From: Crocodylus rhombifer
Lineage: Eukaryota > Chordata > Crocodylia > Crocodylidae
Direction of reading: 5' to 3'
DNA length: 64,000 nt
Assembly: GCA_038503035.1 (NCBI GenBank)
Contig: JAVSML010025175.1
Coordinates: forward strand, 372,001 to 436,000
Shown: positions 20,526 to 32,189 of the stretch, in pieces
Layout: the number at the start of each line of letters is the position of its first letter
Position numbering within the stretch: the first letter of the stretch is position 1
The notes under the pieces: generated by a model
The model's database searches: none
Seen by the model: only the letters and a program-made list of their open reading frames with translations
Told to the model about the DNA's origin: nothing
Translations under genes and position numbers: made by a program

Positions 20526-22107
20526 CTACATTGGCAAGAGGGGAAGGGGAAAAAAATTTAATAGGCAAAAAATACAATTAAACACATCCAATTTTACCTC
20601 CAAATCATCCAGTCTTGAAACATCAACCTGAATCTATCAATGACGTCTCATCAGTCAATATCAAATTTAGCCATATAATTCATTGGCATATAGACCAACT
20701 TGCTGATGTTTTTTGTAGTACTACCCAATCACAATTGTGTAACAGAGATTAAGACATGGTGGATGGTCCCATAATGGTTGTATCTGCCCAATCCCTCCTT
20801 CCTTCCTCACAGGCCCTCTCCCCACAAAAAGCCTGATATTTCTGAAATAGCAATTCTAACAGTCAGGTTCAGAGCCAAGACCCCAATAAGATGAAAGAGG
20901 TCAGTTCATGCCTGTTGGAGCTATTGTTTCTCACCAAGCATAGCAGTTTGAGATATCATTAACTCTGAGGACTGGCCCTGGACTGCATCAGGTCACCATC
21001 AAGATCTCTTTGCAACCATAAAATCTAGCAGCTCTTGGAAAAATGAAATGGTAAGTTCTTCAAAGTTTTGTTGGGTTACCAGGGAAATAACTGCATAGTA
21101 TAATGGCCCATTTCTGTCCCTTCCCCTTCCCCTAACCCCTTCTTCTTCCCCTTCAAACGGAAGAAACAAAGTCGCCATCAACCTTGGGGATAAAGAGACT
21201 GAATTCCAGAAGGGGGGAAAGTGTGAGGTAGGCAGAGGTAAACCAGGCAGAGGGAATTTATGTACTCTTATGGAAGGCCAAGGAACTTCCTCTAGAGGCA
21301 AGCCAACTTGGTGGCATTAAAGAATGGGGTGACTATAAAGGATGGAGAAACAGATATTGTCTGCTTGCAGTTTCAGAGAAGCGTCAAAGCTTCTAAGTAT
21401 TTATCCAAGCCCCAATCTTACAGTACGATAGAGCCAGCTGCAATAATCCCTTTGAGCAGAACTCTGGGCAGCCAGCCTTCAGAAGGTGCAAATTGCAAGG
21501 CAAGGACAGAAACTAATAGAAACTAATAGAAAAAAGTACAGCAACTGTTCCATCAAAGTGTAAGCAAACACACTTTCCATAAACTCACGGAATTCAGAAA
21601 ATAAAATCTAAGTTTGTTGGAGTGTAAATATGATAAAATAAATTGCCATTATTTCAGAAGTGTCCATAACTATTGTATCTAAAAGGCTTCAGGAATTATG
21701 CAAAGGTTGTTATTCTTCCCCATCCTTATACTAGTAATGCATACCCATTGTTCCCCATATCCCTGCCAGATTATTTAACTGTGTAAATAAAGCCCAAACC
21801 CTGTGAAAGCTGCAGCTAAAGTGGTTAGCATTATTTTAGCAGTGTAACTCAAATATCACCAATTCTTTTCTAACCAAGTAAAACATCCACTGTTTTTAAT
21901 CAAGCTTCTGTTTTGCCCCACTGGAACAACAGTTCTTGATGGATTTCATTTCCTTAGCTTCCATTACACAACACCTCTCTCTCTCTCTCAAAAAGAAACT
22001 GCAGAAGCTTTGCAGGAAAGTTCCAAGTTAAATAAATGCATTATTAAAATAAGCATCTTGACTGCTGACAGACATGGGGAAAAAAAAAACAAAACAGCAC
22101 TTTAATG

Positions 22108-22354
22108 GAAGAGGAAGCATGTTAGTTTGACCCAGCTCCCCAGCATCTGTATAGACTGGACACTTTAGCAGGGTTTTTTGGCACTTTTATCTAATAGCTG
22201 ATTCAATCAGCTATTGACTTTTAGACAATCAGGTCAATCAGGTTCAATCAGTAGTTCAATCAGGTAGTAGATAAAAGTGCCAAAAAGTCCCGGTGAAGCA
22301 CACAATCTATACAGACATTGGGCGAGCTGGGTCAAACTAACATGATGCCTCTTC
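22108..22354. mobile_element. Long fold-back (palindromic) element
   Basis: The arms at about 22119-22193 and 22267-22343 are reverse complements with few mismatches: CATGTTAGTTTGACCCAGCT against AGCTGGGTCAAACTAACATG, and GGCACTTTTATCTA against TAGATAAAAGTGCC. Weaker pairing (GAAGAGG/CCTCTTC) extends outward. The roughly 70-base loop carries about four loose copies of a TCAATCAGG unit. No target duplication is evident and no ORF within it is credible. It is a MITE or fold-back element of unknown superfamily. Confidence 0.8.
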
Positions 22355-23382
22355 TGGACATGCACTGTACTTGGCAGGGGGGCACACCAGGCTTAAAGCA
22401 CTGGGTTGTTTTGGAGGGGGGTTTCAATGCCCGTAAGCAGCTTGTGCTTAAAGAAACTATTAATGCCACTCTACCATATTCTAGGCTGTTGAAAACCACT
22501 GGAGTTTCACTGACAGAGAGGCAGACTTTGACGGAGTTGCCTCAGTTTCCATTAGTAGAGGATCTGACTTCATTGATCTGTAGCGGCTCTGGAGCACATG
22601 TCAACAGCATGCTTTAAAATGTATATACTGGAACACAAAGGCACAGGACAAACCTGAAGCTTATGCTACTTCTCAAAACAAAATCACTGTTAGACTCATA
22701 CTTGAGATTTTCTTACACTACAGCAACACTAGAAGAGCATGGGAATTACCCAACACACTTGGCTAAAGTAGTCAAGGAATGTTACCCCTTGTTAAATTAT
22801 ATTTAGTATTTCAGTTTTGGAGAGCCTGCTCTCTCTGGTTGGATTGGAGAGAGGTACACAGCAATGGTATGTCAGCGAACAAAAGCATAGCAGTAGGCTT
22901 GGTGGCACCAAACTGACCAGCACTACGAACGAAAGGGATTGGGGGTAGTAATAGACCATAGTATGAGTATGAGCCAGCAGTGCAACGCTATAACCAGCAA
23001 GGCAAATAAAACTCTGGCATCCATGAATTGATGCATCTCCAGCAAAACCAAGGCAGTGATTCTCCTGCTCTACTCAGCACTGTTGAAACCACAGCTGGAG
23101 TACTGCATCCAGTTCTAGACACCGCACTTATCAAGAACATAGTAAAGCTTGAGAGTCCAGAGGAGGGCTGCCTGTATGATCAGAGATTTGCACAGAAAAA
23201 CATACAAGGAAAGGCGGAGGGACCCTGGGACTCTTCAGCCTGAAAAAGCGGAGGCTGAGAGGGGACTTGGTAGCAGTTTACCGCTACATCAGGGAATACC
23301 GTATTTTTCGGACCATAAGACGCACTTTTTTCCCCCCAAAAGTGGGGGGAAAACGAGGGTGCGTCTTATGGTCCGAAGGTGT

Positions 23383-23538
23383 GTGTCCCGGGGAGACGGG
23401 GCGGAGCTTGCCCGCGGAGGCGGCGGAGCCCGAGCGGGACACCCGCCACTTGTTTATGCCGTGTCCCAGGGAGACGGGGCGGAGCTTGCCCACGGAGGTG
23501 GCGGAGCCCGAGTGGGACATCCGCCGCTTGTTTACACC
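23383..23538. repeat. Two tandem copies of a 78-bp CpG-rich unit
   Basis: Unit 1 (23383-23460) and unit 2 (23461-23538) both begin GTGTCCC(G/A)GGGAGACGGGG and end near CTTGTTTA. They differ at about nine positions, nearly all transitions and several of them CpG decay. They lie in the 23299-24740 element and give its ORFs on both strands a duplicated look. Confidence 0.9.
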
Positions 23539-23581
23539 GGAAGCCGGCGCCCGTGCCGGTGGCCAGGAGCCGGCTATAAAA

Positions 23582-23902
23582 ATGGCCGGCCGGAACAGAC
23601 GGGGCAGGAGTCCGAAGGAGGGACTTGCTGCCGCGGAGACTGAGGCTCCAGGAGGGGAGCCTGCAGGCGGCTCCGCACCAGGCGGGAGCGCGGACCCCGG
23701 CGGGGAGGGGCCGTCCGCCCCGGCGGAGAGAGGGACAGCAGCAGCAGCCAGACCCAGGACCCCGAGCGGAGAGTGGCGGATTGACCCAGAGGAGGAGGAC
23801 GCCAGTGACGGGGAGTACTGGGACTGTGCCCCGCCAGCCCACGGAACTTACAGGTCGGGGGTTTGCGCGGGGGCCTGGGAGGGCGCCGGCGAGGCACCGT
23901 AG
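23582..23902 (+). other. Short GC-rich ORF in the transposon cargo, coding status doubtful
   Basis: From ATG at 23582 the frame runs 106 codons: it starts MAGRNRRGRSPKEGL, then has a glycine/alanine/proline-rich middle and an acidic patch EWRIDPEEEDASDGEYWDC. A CAG|GTCGGG donor-like site lies near 23852, which would fit a first exon of a lost transposon gene. TATAAAA ends only a base or two before the ATG, too close for a normal core promoter. The high GC content lengthens ORFs on both strands here; a 269-codon minus-strand frame overlaps it. I do not recognise a protein family. Confidence 0.2.
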
Positions 23903-24463
23903 GCGCCTAGACCGGTGCCGGACACTAGTGGCCGGGAACCCGGTGGGGAGTACCCCCGGGAGGACCCCGAGCGAAGGCTTGGTGCTGGCCGGATAGGTTC
24001 CTGGCCACGGACAACGGATCCGGCGAGGAGCATCGCCAGGGAGGTCCGGGCGAGGGCCAGGGCCTCGAGTACAAGAGGACCCAAGGGGGCGTGAGGCCGG
24101 GGTGTGAGGGGGTGGCGGAGCCCCGCGACGTGACCATCGGGGACCCGGGCTACGGAGAACCAGGAGCTGTCCCACTGAACCTTACAACAAGTCGTGGCGG
24201 GCGAGAACCAGGGCGGGAGCCTGGTGACCCAACATCTTCTCCGGACCAACGGCGGCCCAGGGGAATAGCGGCACCCTTCCACCGTGAGCCGCTATCCCGA
24301 AGGGGGGTTCACCCTTCCCCTTTCCTAGCCCGACGGTCACAGTGTGGTACCAGAACATTTGTTTGCGGTCCCATGCGCCCGCTTACTGTCTGCTGTCCGC
24401 TGCCGTTCCCATGCTGTGGATTGCTGTGTGTGTGGGGGAAGTCCCGCCTCCTGGAGTCTCAAT

Positions 24464-24481
24464 GTCAGTCAGTCAGTCAGG
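24464..24481. repeat. (GTCA)n microsatellite
   Basis: About four and a half copies of GTCA inside the 23299-24740 element, followed downstream by a short GTGT run and ACTGACAGACTGACAG, a loosely inverted echo of the same unit. Confidence 0.9.
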
Positions 24482-26689
24482 TCACATGATCGGCACAGCG
24501 CACGCCTCCCCTGCGTGTGTGTGTGTGACACTGACAGACTGACAGGATTAGAACGTTGAGACAGGAGGCAGCTAGGTACGGTACCAGGTAACGTCCCGGC
24601 CGGGACTATGTGATGCAGCACAGTGCCCTGACAGGCAGGCAAGGAGCCCGTCATGGCAGGAAAGACGCACATAGTCTCTCCTGCCATAAAAACTGGGTGC
24701 GTCTTATGGTCAGGTGCGTCTTATGGTCCGAAAAATACGGTACATCAAAGGCTTGGTGAGCAACTGTTCACCAGGGCAACCTTGGGGAAAACCAGGAGTA
24801 ACAGCCGCAAACTCCTGGAAGAACGTTTCAGGCTCAACATTAGGAAAAAACTTCTTCACAGTTAGTGTCCAGGCTGTGGAATAAGCTCCCTCTGGAGGTG
24901 GTACAATCACCTACCCTGGAAGTCTTAAAGAAGAGACTGGACAGTCACCTTGCTGGCGTCACCTGATCCCAGTTATCTTTCCTGCTTGGTGCAGGGGGCT
25001 GGACCCGATGATCTTCTGAAGCCCCTTCCAGCCCCTTATAATCTATCAATCTAATCTATTCTCTGCATGCTGGCTCTAAGGAGGTTCCAACCAAAATAAA
25101 GCTACTACTGGCTAGAGAAGAGATGGCTGCTTCCCCAGACCCTTGTGTATATGACATCCCTTTCTCCTCAGCACATGGTGTCACCTGTAAGAGACATCAA
25201 CTATGCCTGAAACAAAATAGGGTGTAGAGGTTTTAAAGCAATAGCTCTCTAGTTAAATGGTATCTAAGGTCTAATACTGAGCTCATCTCCTTTGTGTCTG
25301 TGCACCAGAGGATCTGTCCTAGACAGCTTTGTCCTGACCAGCCAACTGCCAGTGTTATATGTCTTCCCAGAAAATACAGCTACACCTTTGAAGTAAAAAT
25401 AGTTCCCTAGAAGCTGGAGGTTATCCTTCTAACCCCCAGCACCTTTATACAGTAATTGCAGCACTCTAGACATGAGCATACTCACATGGCAATAAATTGT
25501 GCGTTGTCCTCATGACAAAGTATTAGGGAGTAATCTAAGCAAGGCAGTAAATGCAATCATTTCTGATTTCTGAAGTGGGGAAATGATGTAGCAAAAGCCT
25601 AATTCAAGGTAAAGAAAAAAAAAGAAAGGAAAAGAAAACCATCTCTTGGCTGTTTTCTAGCACCTTCTTGGCTTTAGAAAGCAGTGAGCATACGTTTTGG
25701 TTTTGGCTTGTTGTGCTTCCCTAGTGTGAAGTCTCCTGAAGGACCAGGTCAGTTTTCATGTGGCTGCCTCTACTGCTGCTCTGCTTAGGCAGAGGGTTGT
25801 TTCAGGTGCTGGCTAGTGGTAAATTAAAGAAAAACATAAGAGAAAGTCATCCTAGTGGTACGACCTACCCAGTGGCTCTGGCCCCAGTTTGGCACCAAAC
25901 AAATTCTTCTGTAGTTTGGGTGGGATTTTCAAAAACGCTCTATATCTGTGATCTCTGTAGCAGATTTAAGGTTAATATGATCAATAATATAAGTCTCACC
26001 TACAACAGTAAGAAACTAAGGGTGAAATCATTTCCATTAACTTTATATGAGCCAGGATTTCACACACAGTATCTAGGAGTGAGGAGGAGGAAGGGATCCA
26101 GGACTTCTTTTCAGGATGTTTGGACAAGACAGTACGATTTTGCCCAACAGCTTGGAAGATGAGACAGGGGCTGCATCAACAAAATTCATGCTAAGCTTTG
26201 CTGAGCAGGAGCTTAAGTGTTTTGCTGAACAGGAAGCAAGTTTAGTGCATACTTAAAGTGCTCTGTAAAGCCAAGATGAGGGAGCTCAGGGACTATTTCA
26301 TGCACTGGCACAAGGCAATGTCCAGGTGGTGCATTAGGGGGATCAAGTACTTTTGGATCACCTAAAGGCAAACATTTATCATTCCTGCCCTTCCAGGGAG
26401 GACAGCCCTTTGGCTTTGGAGTGAAACCACCAGATTAAGGAATCTAGAGAACAATTCTCTGCTCTACTCTAATTTCCTGTACAAGTCTCTCTTTCTCTCT
26501 CTGCCTCATTTCCCTATCAGCAAAACACACATAGCAACGCTTCTTTTCTCCTGAACTGTCTTCTCTACACCTGGAGGATGAAAAAAAATCACAGTGCCTA
26601 GCACACAAGAACACTGGCCTTAGCCAAGGCCTCCAAGGGCTACTGTGATATAGACAACACCCACCCATGACAATGATGTCCCTGAGGCC

Positions 26690-27000
26690 ACTGATCAAAG
26701 TTCAGTTAAAAGCACAATGGGACCCGATTTGCAATCCCAACAATTGCACCTCCTCCCATATCACATGTGCATGGCAGGAAGCAAGATTGTGGGAGCAAGG
26801 ATCAGATTGTAATCGTGCCCTACTGCCAGGTGCTGAACGCCCCTATGGCTCAGAGTGCCAGTCAACTGAACTGCACTCCTAGCTTCAGCTCCGGTAGGCT
26901 ACCATGGGTGGGAATGTCGATCAGCTGACTGCCACTCTCAGCCATGGGGGCACATGGGAGCCCTTCAAGGGTTCAATTTAAGGTGAGACAGGAACAAGCC
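26690..27000. repeat. Unclassified interspersed repeat, related to 30.1-30.5 kb
   Basis: The block ATATCACATGTGCATGGCAGG with nearby GGGACCCGATTTGCAATCCC and GATCAGATTGTAATCG echoes AATCACATGTCCTGCCATGC, GGGATCTAATTCCCAGTCCC and AAGATCACATTGTACC at 30380-30470. The order and spacing suggest copies of one MITE-like family. Ends are not defined. Confidence 0.35.
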
Positions 27001-28028
27001 ACACAGTTATTACACATAAAATTCTAGCCCTTCAGAAGCATCCCATGAATGAAATTTAGACATTAATCTTAGAAACAGTCTTCTATACGTATTTGATGAT
27101 TTCTTGCTTAATGGGAAGCTACTGGAGAAAAACCTGTCATGCAAGCTGAATTCAAGGTGAGACAACAACACCTGCTTCACAGTCACTCTTTCTAAAACTC
27201 AAAACCCACAAACCTTTGAAAAAGTAGACCAGTTTCTCCATTAAGACTGATCACCTCATGATGCCATAAAGTATCAAAAGCAGAACACTTGGACAGAAGT
27301 AATAACGGAGACATTTCTAATGCCTTTGAAATGGTTCAAAGGGCCACATGTACACAGACACATGTCCTATTAAATGACCCAAAAGCAACTGAAGCACTTG
27401 TAAGTACTCTTAAAAAGAAGCACTACTCCGAAGCATTTCACTTCTTGTTATGTGTGCACAGATACAGGGAAATCATAGGTCCTTTCGCATCCCACAGTAC
27501 TCTGCTCTCCCCCTGACCTCCATAGAGGAGGGTCAGAGAGCCTGTCAAACTACCCAGCCTCCCAGTCCTGCTCCCAGTGCCCCCATCTCCCCATTCTGTC
27601 AGTACCAGGCTCTCCAGCTCCAACTCCCTTCTACCTCTTCAGTCTGGCAAGAGGGTAAGAGGAATGGGGTTTAGGGATTTGGGACTATAGAGTAGAAATC
27701 CCAGTGGCAGAGGAGTAGGGAGCCACCACATCACTGCCATAAACCCCTGCACTTTCTCCTGCCTCCACCCCAAACCCTTGTTGCAGCTTCCAGTGCTGGA
27801 GCACACTCCCCACTTCTCCCTCTGCTGCTACAGCCCTGGAGACCAGCTCTGGGACTCGCAGCACTACAGTGCACTACCTGGATTCACCACTGCTTCCATC
27901 CCTCCACTAGCCTCCCATGCCCACCCCACCCCTGGAGCCAGACTTTCAAGTCCCCAGTCCCCCTCTACCACTCTGTTCTGGAAATGGAAGAGGTTATGAG
28001 GCCTGGGAGCTATCCCAGGTATGTACAA

Positions 28029-28046
28029 ACACACACACACACACAC
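28029..28046. repeat. (AC)n microsatellite
   Basis: Nine AC units, uninterrupted. Confidence 0.95.
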
Positions 28047-30071
28047 TCTACAACTACATCTGCATGCAGGCTGGCACATTTTATTCCCTTTATTCCATAG
28101 CTATAACCTGCTTAGTACTGTTTAGGGACAAATTTTCAAAAGAATAGGAAACAGTAACAAGAAAAAAACTGAAGCACCTGTCAGTTGTATGCGGCATCAC
28201 TATGTGCACATGGCTGATGTCTGCATGCCAAGCCACTACTCCCCGAGCAAAACAAAAACAACAAAAAATACTGACACTGCTACAGAGGTGCACAGAAAAC
28301 AAATACCCCTGATCTGCTTTATAACAACAACAAAAATAGCACAAGATCAAAACCAAAAGGCACCCTGTGATTTACCAAGAATTCCATCAGCAATTCATAT
28401 CCTGTAACATGCCTTCCTCTTGTCACACACAGCTTGAAGTGCAGGCTACAGGTCACCGTCCCTTTAAAAAAAATGTAGTGGCTGTCACCAATGGAATGAA
28501 GTGATCTGAGCAAATGCCGCTGGCTTTACAATCACAAAAAGAGAAACAGTACAGGGTCAGAGGAGAAAAGAAGCCCAGAAGAATGTAAGCTTGTGGCAGA
28601 TCTGCTCTGGAAAAGCAGTCATCAAGCCCATTGCCTTAAGCAGAGCACAACATTCAACCTGATAAAGCAGTTTTCACTGATTCATGTATTTTGTAGATCA
28701 AGGTCCTCCTCTTTGCCTTCAAAAGGAAGGGCAGTTAAGTAAAGAACAACAGATCCAATACAATATTCAAAATTCAGTTCATTGATATAACTGCCTATTG
28801 TAAAAAAAAAACAAAAAAACAAAAAAACCTGTGACGAGCAATGTGCTTATAGCAATGTGCTCTATCTATAACCAAATCCACCCCCATCTTATGGAGAAGG
28901 TGAAAATCTTCTGTGGGGAAAAGTGGACCTGATACAAGACCTGCTGAAGTCACTGGAAATCTTGCCATTGAGTACAACAGACTTTGGAGCAAAGTCTCTG
29001 ATAGATCAGCTGTGCTGGGACATATCTAGCTGTACAGTCTTAACCTTACTGCTTAATTCCTTACCAACAGTTCCTTGGACGTGATCTGCTCTGGTCTAAC
29101 TCCATTCTCTTACAGGGATTTGCTGCTACTATATACCATGTGAATGACCCTTCATCTTTGTGTGTTGAACCCAACTCTCATTCAAGTCAGCTAGAAAGTT
29201 CATTAACCTTCATGGAGGATGAAGAACCTGGCAATGGGAAAGGTGAGAGACAGGATGTGCCCCACAGCTGTTTTATCCAAAGTTCTACTTGAGACAGGAA
29301 GGCGTCTCTCAGACTCCCTAATCCTCATGCACACACTGAATAGTATTGACAGCAGTAGGTCTCTGGCTTTCTTGAGAGACCAGCAAGCAAAAATTTCAGG
29401 TAGTGCAGACACATGGACACACCATTTGGGGAAGATGGCAACATTACCATGGAGGAGTTGCTGCAAATAAAACAACCCTGCCAGGTAGAGGAAATCCTCC
29501 TGGGATATGGCCTCTTACTCAAATCCTATTTACCTCTCCTGGGCTTTCCGTACGACCTACCTATTTTAAACTCTAAGATACAAATTTGCTCAATAATAGT
29601 CATATTAAAAATACAGTAGCACTCTTCCAAATCACCCCTAGTTTGTGACGTTAGGTGGCATCATTGCTACTCATCCTGCAATATTATTGTACAACAAAAT
29701 TAGCTCAAAAACTGTGAAGCCCTATTGTTACCACTTTTGACAATGCAAAGAGACCAAAGTAAACATCTCAAAGATGTATATGCCCATGACATCTCAGTAT
29801 TAACAAGTGTAATTGGTCCTCTGTATAGTTAACAGAACAGAAGACTTAATTCTCTCCAGTTGCAGGAAAAAAGGATCCAGCTTCCTCCGTATTTGCTTTA
29901 CTCCCAAATTAAAAAGCAGTGTTATGCAGAGTCTCCCAATCCTGACAGTGGTAGGACTTTATTTCTAAGGCTCCTGGCGTACTTTACACTTAAGATACGA
30001 TTAGTCTGTTAATCACATTTTAAGTAGCAATCCAGCCATAGATTCAAGGAATTAATTGTACCACAAAGAGG

Positions 30072-30127
30072 GGAAACCAGCACAAAAATATTGCACAAAA
30101 TATGCAATATTTTTGTGGTTGGTTTCC
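30072..30127. repeat. Near-perfect stem-loop palindrome
   Basis: Left arm 30072-30095 (starting GGAAACCAGCAC) and right arm 30103-30127 (closing TGGTTGGTTTCC) are complementary, with the inner CACAAAAATATTGCA/TGCAATATTTTTGTG exact over 15 bases. The loop is 7 bases. It looks like a minimal fold-back element. Confidence 0.85.
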
Positions 30128-30129
30128 AT

Positions 30130-30480
30130 CACAAAGTAAACTGAATGTGTGGCAGGGTTAGGACCTCAGTGGAGTCTCCAACTAGCTCTGGTCTGTCTGG
30201 GCCAGTCCAGACTCATCCAGGACAATCAGCTGATTGTCGGCCAGCTCCTGGGACTGCCTGGAGGCTGGTTTGGCTCCTCATGCAGTACCAAAGCCAGCCA
30301 ACAATCAGCTAGGAGTTGGACCCCCAGCTTTCAACTTGTCTGATCCCAGGCTCTCCTTGCACTGGCAAGCTGGATGTGACTGGGATCTAATTCCCAGTCC
30401 CAAAATCACATGTCCTGCCATGCATATGTAGGATTGGGGATAAGATCACATTGTACCTTTAAATTAACATCTGCGAGCAG
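30130..30480. repeat. Unclassified interspersed repeat
   Basis: The segment contains a perfect 16-base palindrome ACAATCAGCTGATTGT (about 30222-30237) and shares motifs with 26690-27000. It probably belongs to the same MITE-like family. Edges are uncertain. Confidence 0.35.
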
Positions 30481-32040
30481 CCTAAGACTAATTAAAGGGA
30501 TACTACTAGACTAAAATAATGGTTGCTGAAAGAAAATCTGTCGCCTGTGTTTCTAACAGCACTGTATATGACTTAATAAGAAATGTTTTAAAAATCTACA
30601 TTATGCTGTCTATTTTTTTGTTTTTCAGCTTAGGTAACCATGACCTATGGTGTTTTACTTCTGCTTCTGGTCAATTCACCTCTAGGTTCTTACAGAACAC
30701 CAGAATTACACAGTGCTAGAAGAGACATGCATTTGTTTCACTGGAACTTGGAAAAATGTCTAATTAAGGAATTTTACTGCTTCAGTTTTTGCCTGACTTG
30801 AAGCCCATTACACAGGACTGCTTCTTACTTCTACTTTGTGGGAAAAAATGGACAAGCAAAACTGCTCTCCATCTGGCAAATCTGTGTATTTTTTAAAAAG
30901 TATGAAACTAAAATAAATGAATGAGCTGGAAGTTTAATTTATGCTGGTAACATTTATTTTCCTTTTCAAGGTGACAGCAAATTGTACAGGAAAAGACAGT
31001 CTTTTTCATTTGAGCTGTCTGGAGTGAAACTAGGTCACCACACTGACAGATAGAGAAATTAGGAATCTCTGCTGGCCACAGATTAGGAGATTCTGTTCAA
31101 AGAGTAAAGTCTACCAAGTACCCTCATACTTGATCAATGAAGTGAGTTGTAAGCAGTGGGAAACCATCAACACATCCCTCCCTGGAAGAGCACAGACTTT
31201 TCTCATCCAGGCCAATTTCTTTTTTAACCTTAGAATTAAGCTTTGGCAAAAGGTTCCTGTTGATATGGAAACACTGATTTTAGGTAAGCACTGCACACAC
31301 AACAAATAAGAAGGGTTTTGTGCATCTCTGATTAAATGCTCCAGCTGACCATATTAATTCAAAGACTTTTTTCATCCTAAAAATAAGCCATTCCTGACTA
31401 GGGAGAACACCAAGTCACCCTCTAATCTATATATCAAGTATATATTCCATTACATATAGTTAATGCACAAACTCAGCAATGACAAGACTGCCAGGAAAAT
31501 ACATTCCTAATTTTTAAGTATTTCTTTTTAAGCATTTTGGCAGAGGGAACAAAACAAAGTCCTTACGATTCAGCTGGAGGGGTTGCCAAGGACATTTGAA
31601 CAAAACAATAAAAGGCTAAAGGATTTCTCACAGTGGTGAGAACACCAACCCTACCCACAGCAGGAAGGAGCACAAGAGTCCCAGGTTCCTGCAAAGTATT
31701 CACTGTGTCTTCAAACAGGGTAGCATTATGAGAATTAAGAGGATGATAAAGGATAAATTCTGGTTCCTATGAAATGAGGACACATCCTGGTTCTTACAAA
31801 CAGCTTCTGTTTGCAGACAAAAAATAAAGACCTGTGAGCCAAAGAGCCACTTAAAAAAATTAACTGCTATTTCCACAGGCTGTAAAAGTAGATGGTTGAT
31901 TTATGAGTCTCTCTAACAACAGAAATGAAGTAATGAATGGTGCATGTTGGATCAAAAAGCACAAACACCTTGAGCCTCCCAAAGCTGGTGTGGATCAGCT
32001 TAATGAACAGGAAGCATCATGATCCTATACTTGGACAGAG

Positions 32041-32112
32041 AGCTCAAATCCTCTGCTCTACTCCCTGCACAACCATAGACAACTTGCCTAGATTGTGTCT
32101 CAGTCCCCTCAA
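32041..32112 (+). mobile_element. Possible CORE-SINE (MIR-like) remnant
   Basis: TCAAATCCTCTGCTCTACTC, then CCTGCACAACCATAGACAAC, TTGCCTAGATTGTGTCTCAG and TCCCCTCAAT follow the MIR core order (CTCTGCCAC, GTGACCTTGGGCAA, GTGCCTCAGTTTCC). It is weaker than the copy at 13.4 kb. Confidence 0.45.
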
Positions 32113-32189
32113 TGTGGCGTTTTCAGTCTTCATCCAAATGTAAATACTTTAGACTAAGTTTTACAGGTCCTTCTCAGCTATATCTGTGG

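Larger units (their letters stand above)
23299..24740. mobile_element. 1.44-kb CpG-rich fold-back transposon with TA duplication
   Basis: The ends CCGTATTTTTCGGACCATAA and its reverse complement (closing CCGAAAAATACGG) are near-perfect inverted repeats of at least 28 bases, reaching GACGCAC. TA flanks both sides, and the sibling CR1 at 14.8 kb has a single TA at this point, so the duplication is 2 bp. The left end alone folds into a hairpin (23305-23377) because GTGCGTCTTATGGTCCGAA recurs inward. The right end carries GTGCGTCTTATGGTC twice. The interior is very GC- and CpG-rich with a 78-bp tandem repeat, a GTCA microsatellite and a short ORF. No transposase is recognised, so it is non-autonomous. 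TA duplication suits Tc1/mariner or pogo-type transposition, but that is inference. Confidence 0.85.
22897..25060 (+). pseudogene. CR1 LINE fragment interrupted by a DNA element
   Basis: This is a 5'-truncated plus-strand CR1 of the same subfamily as 14398-15123, with GACCAGCACTACGAACGAAA at the start. It is split at 23297-23298 by the TA-flanked element and resumes at 24741 with ACATCAAAGGCTTGGTGAGC, followed by LFTRATLGKTRSNSRKLL. It ends with CCCCTTCCAGCCCC and an ATCTATCAATCTAATCTAT tail. Frames are broken by indels in addition to the insertion. No catalytic domain is present. Confidence 0.9.

Noticed and set aside
23366..24282. Long minus-strand ORFs (269 and 144 codons) in the CpG-rich transposon
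   Set aside because: They are proline/arginine/leucine-rich readings of GC-rich DNA, duplicated by the 78-bp tandem repeat and lacking any known motif. They overlap equally long frames on the other strand.
23299..24740. CpG island promoter of a host gene
   Set aside because: The CpG-rich block lies wholly between transposon ends, inside a dead CR1 in the middle of an intron. TATAAAA near 23574 is too close to the ATG for a normal promoter. Promoter activity remains untested but is not supported.
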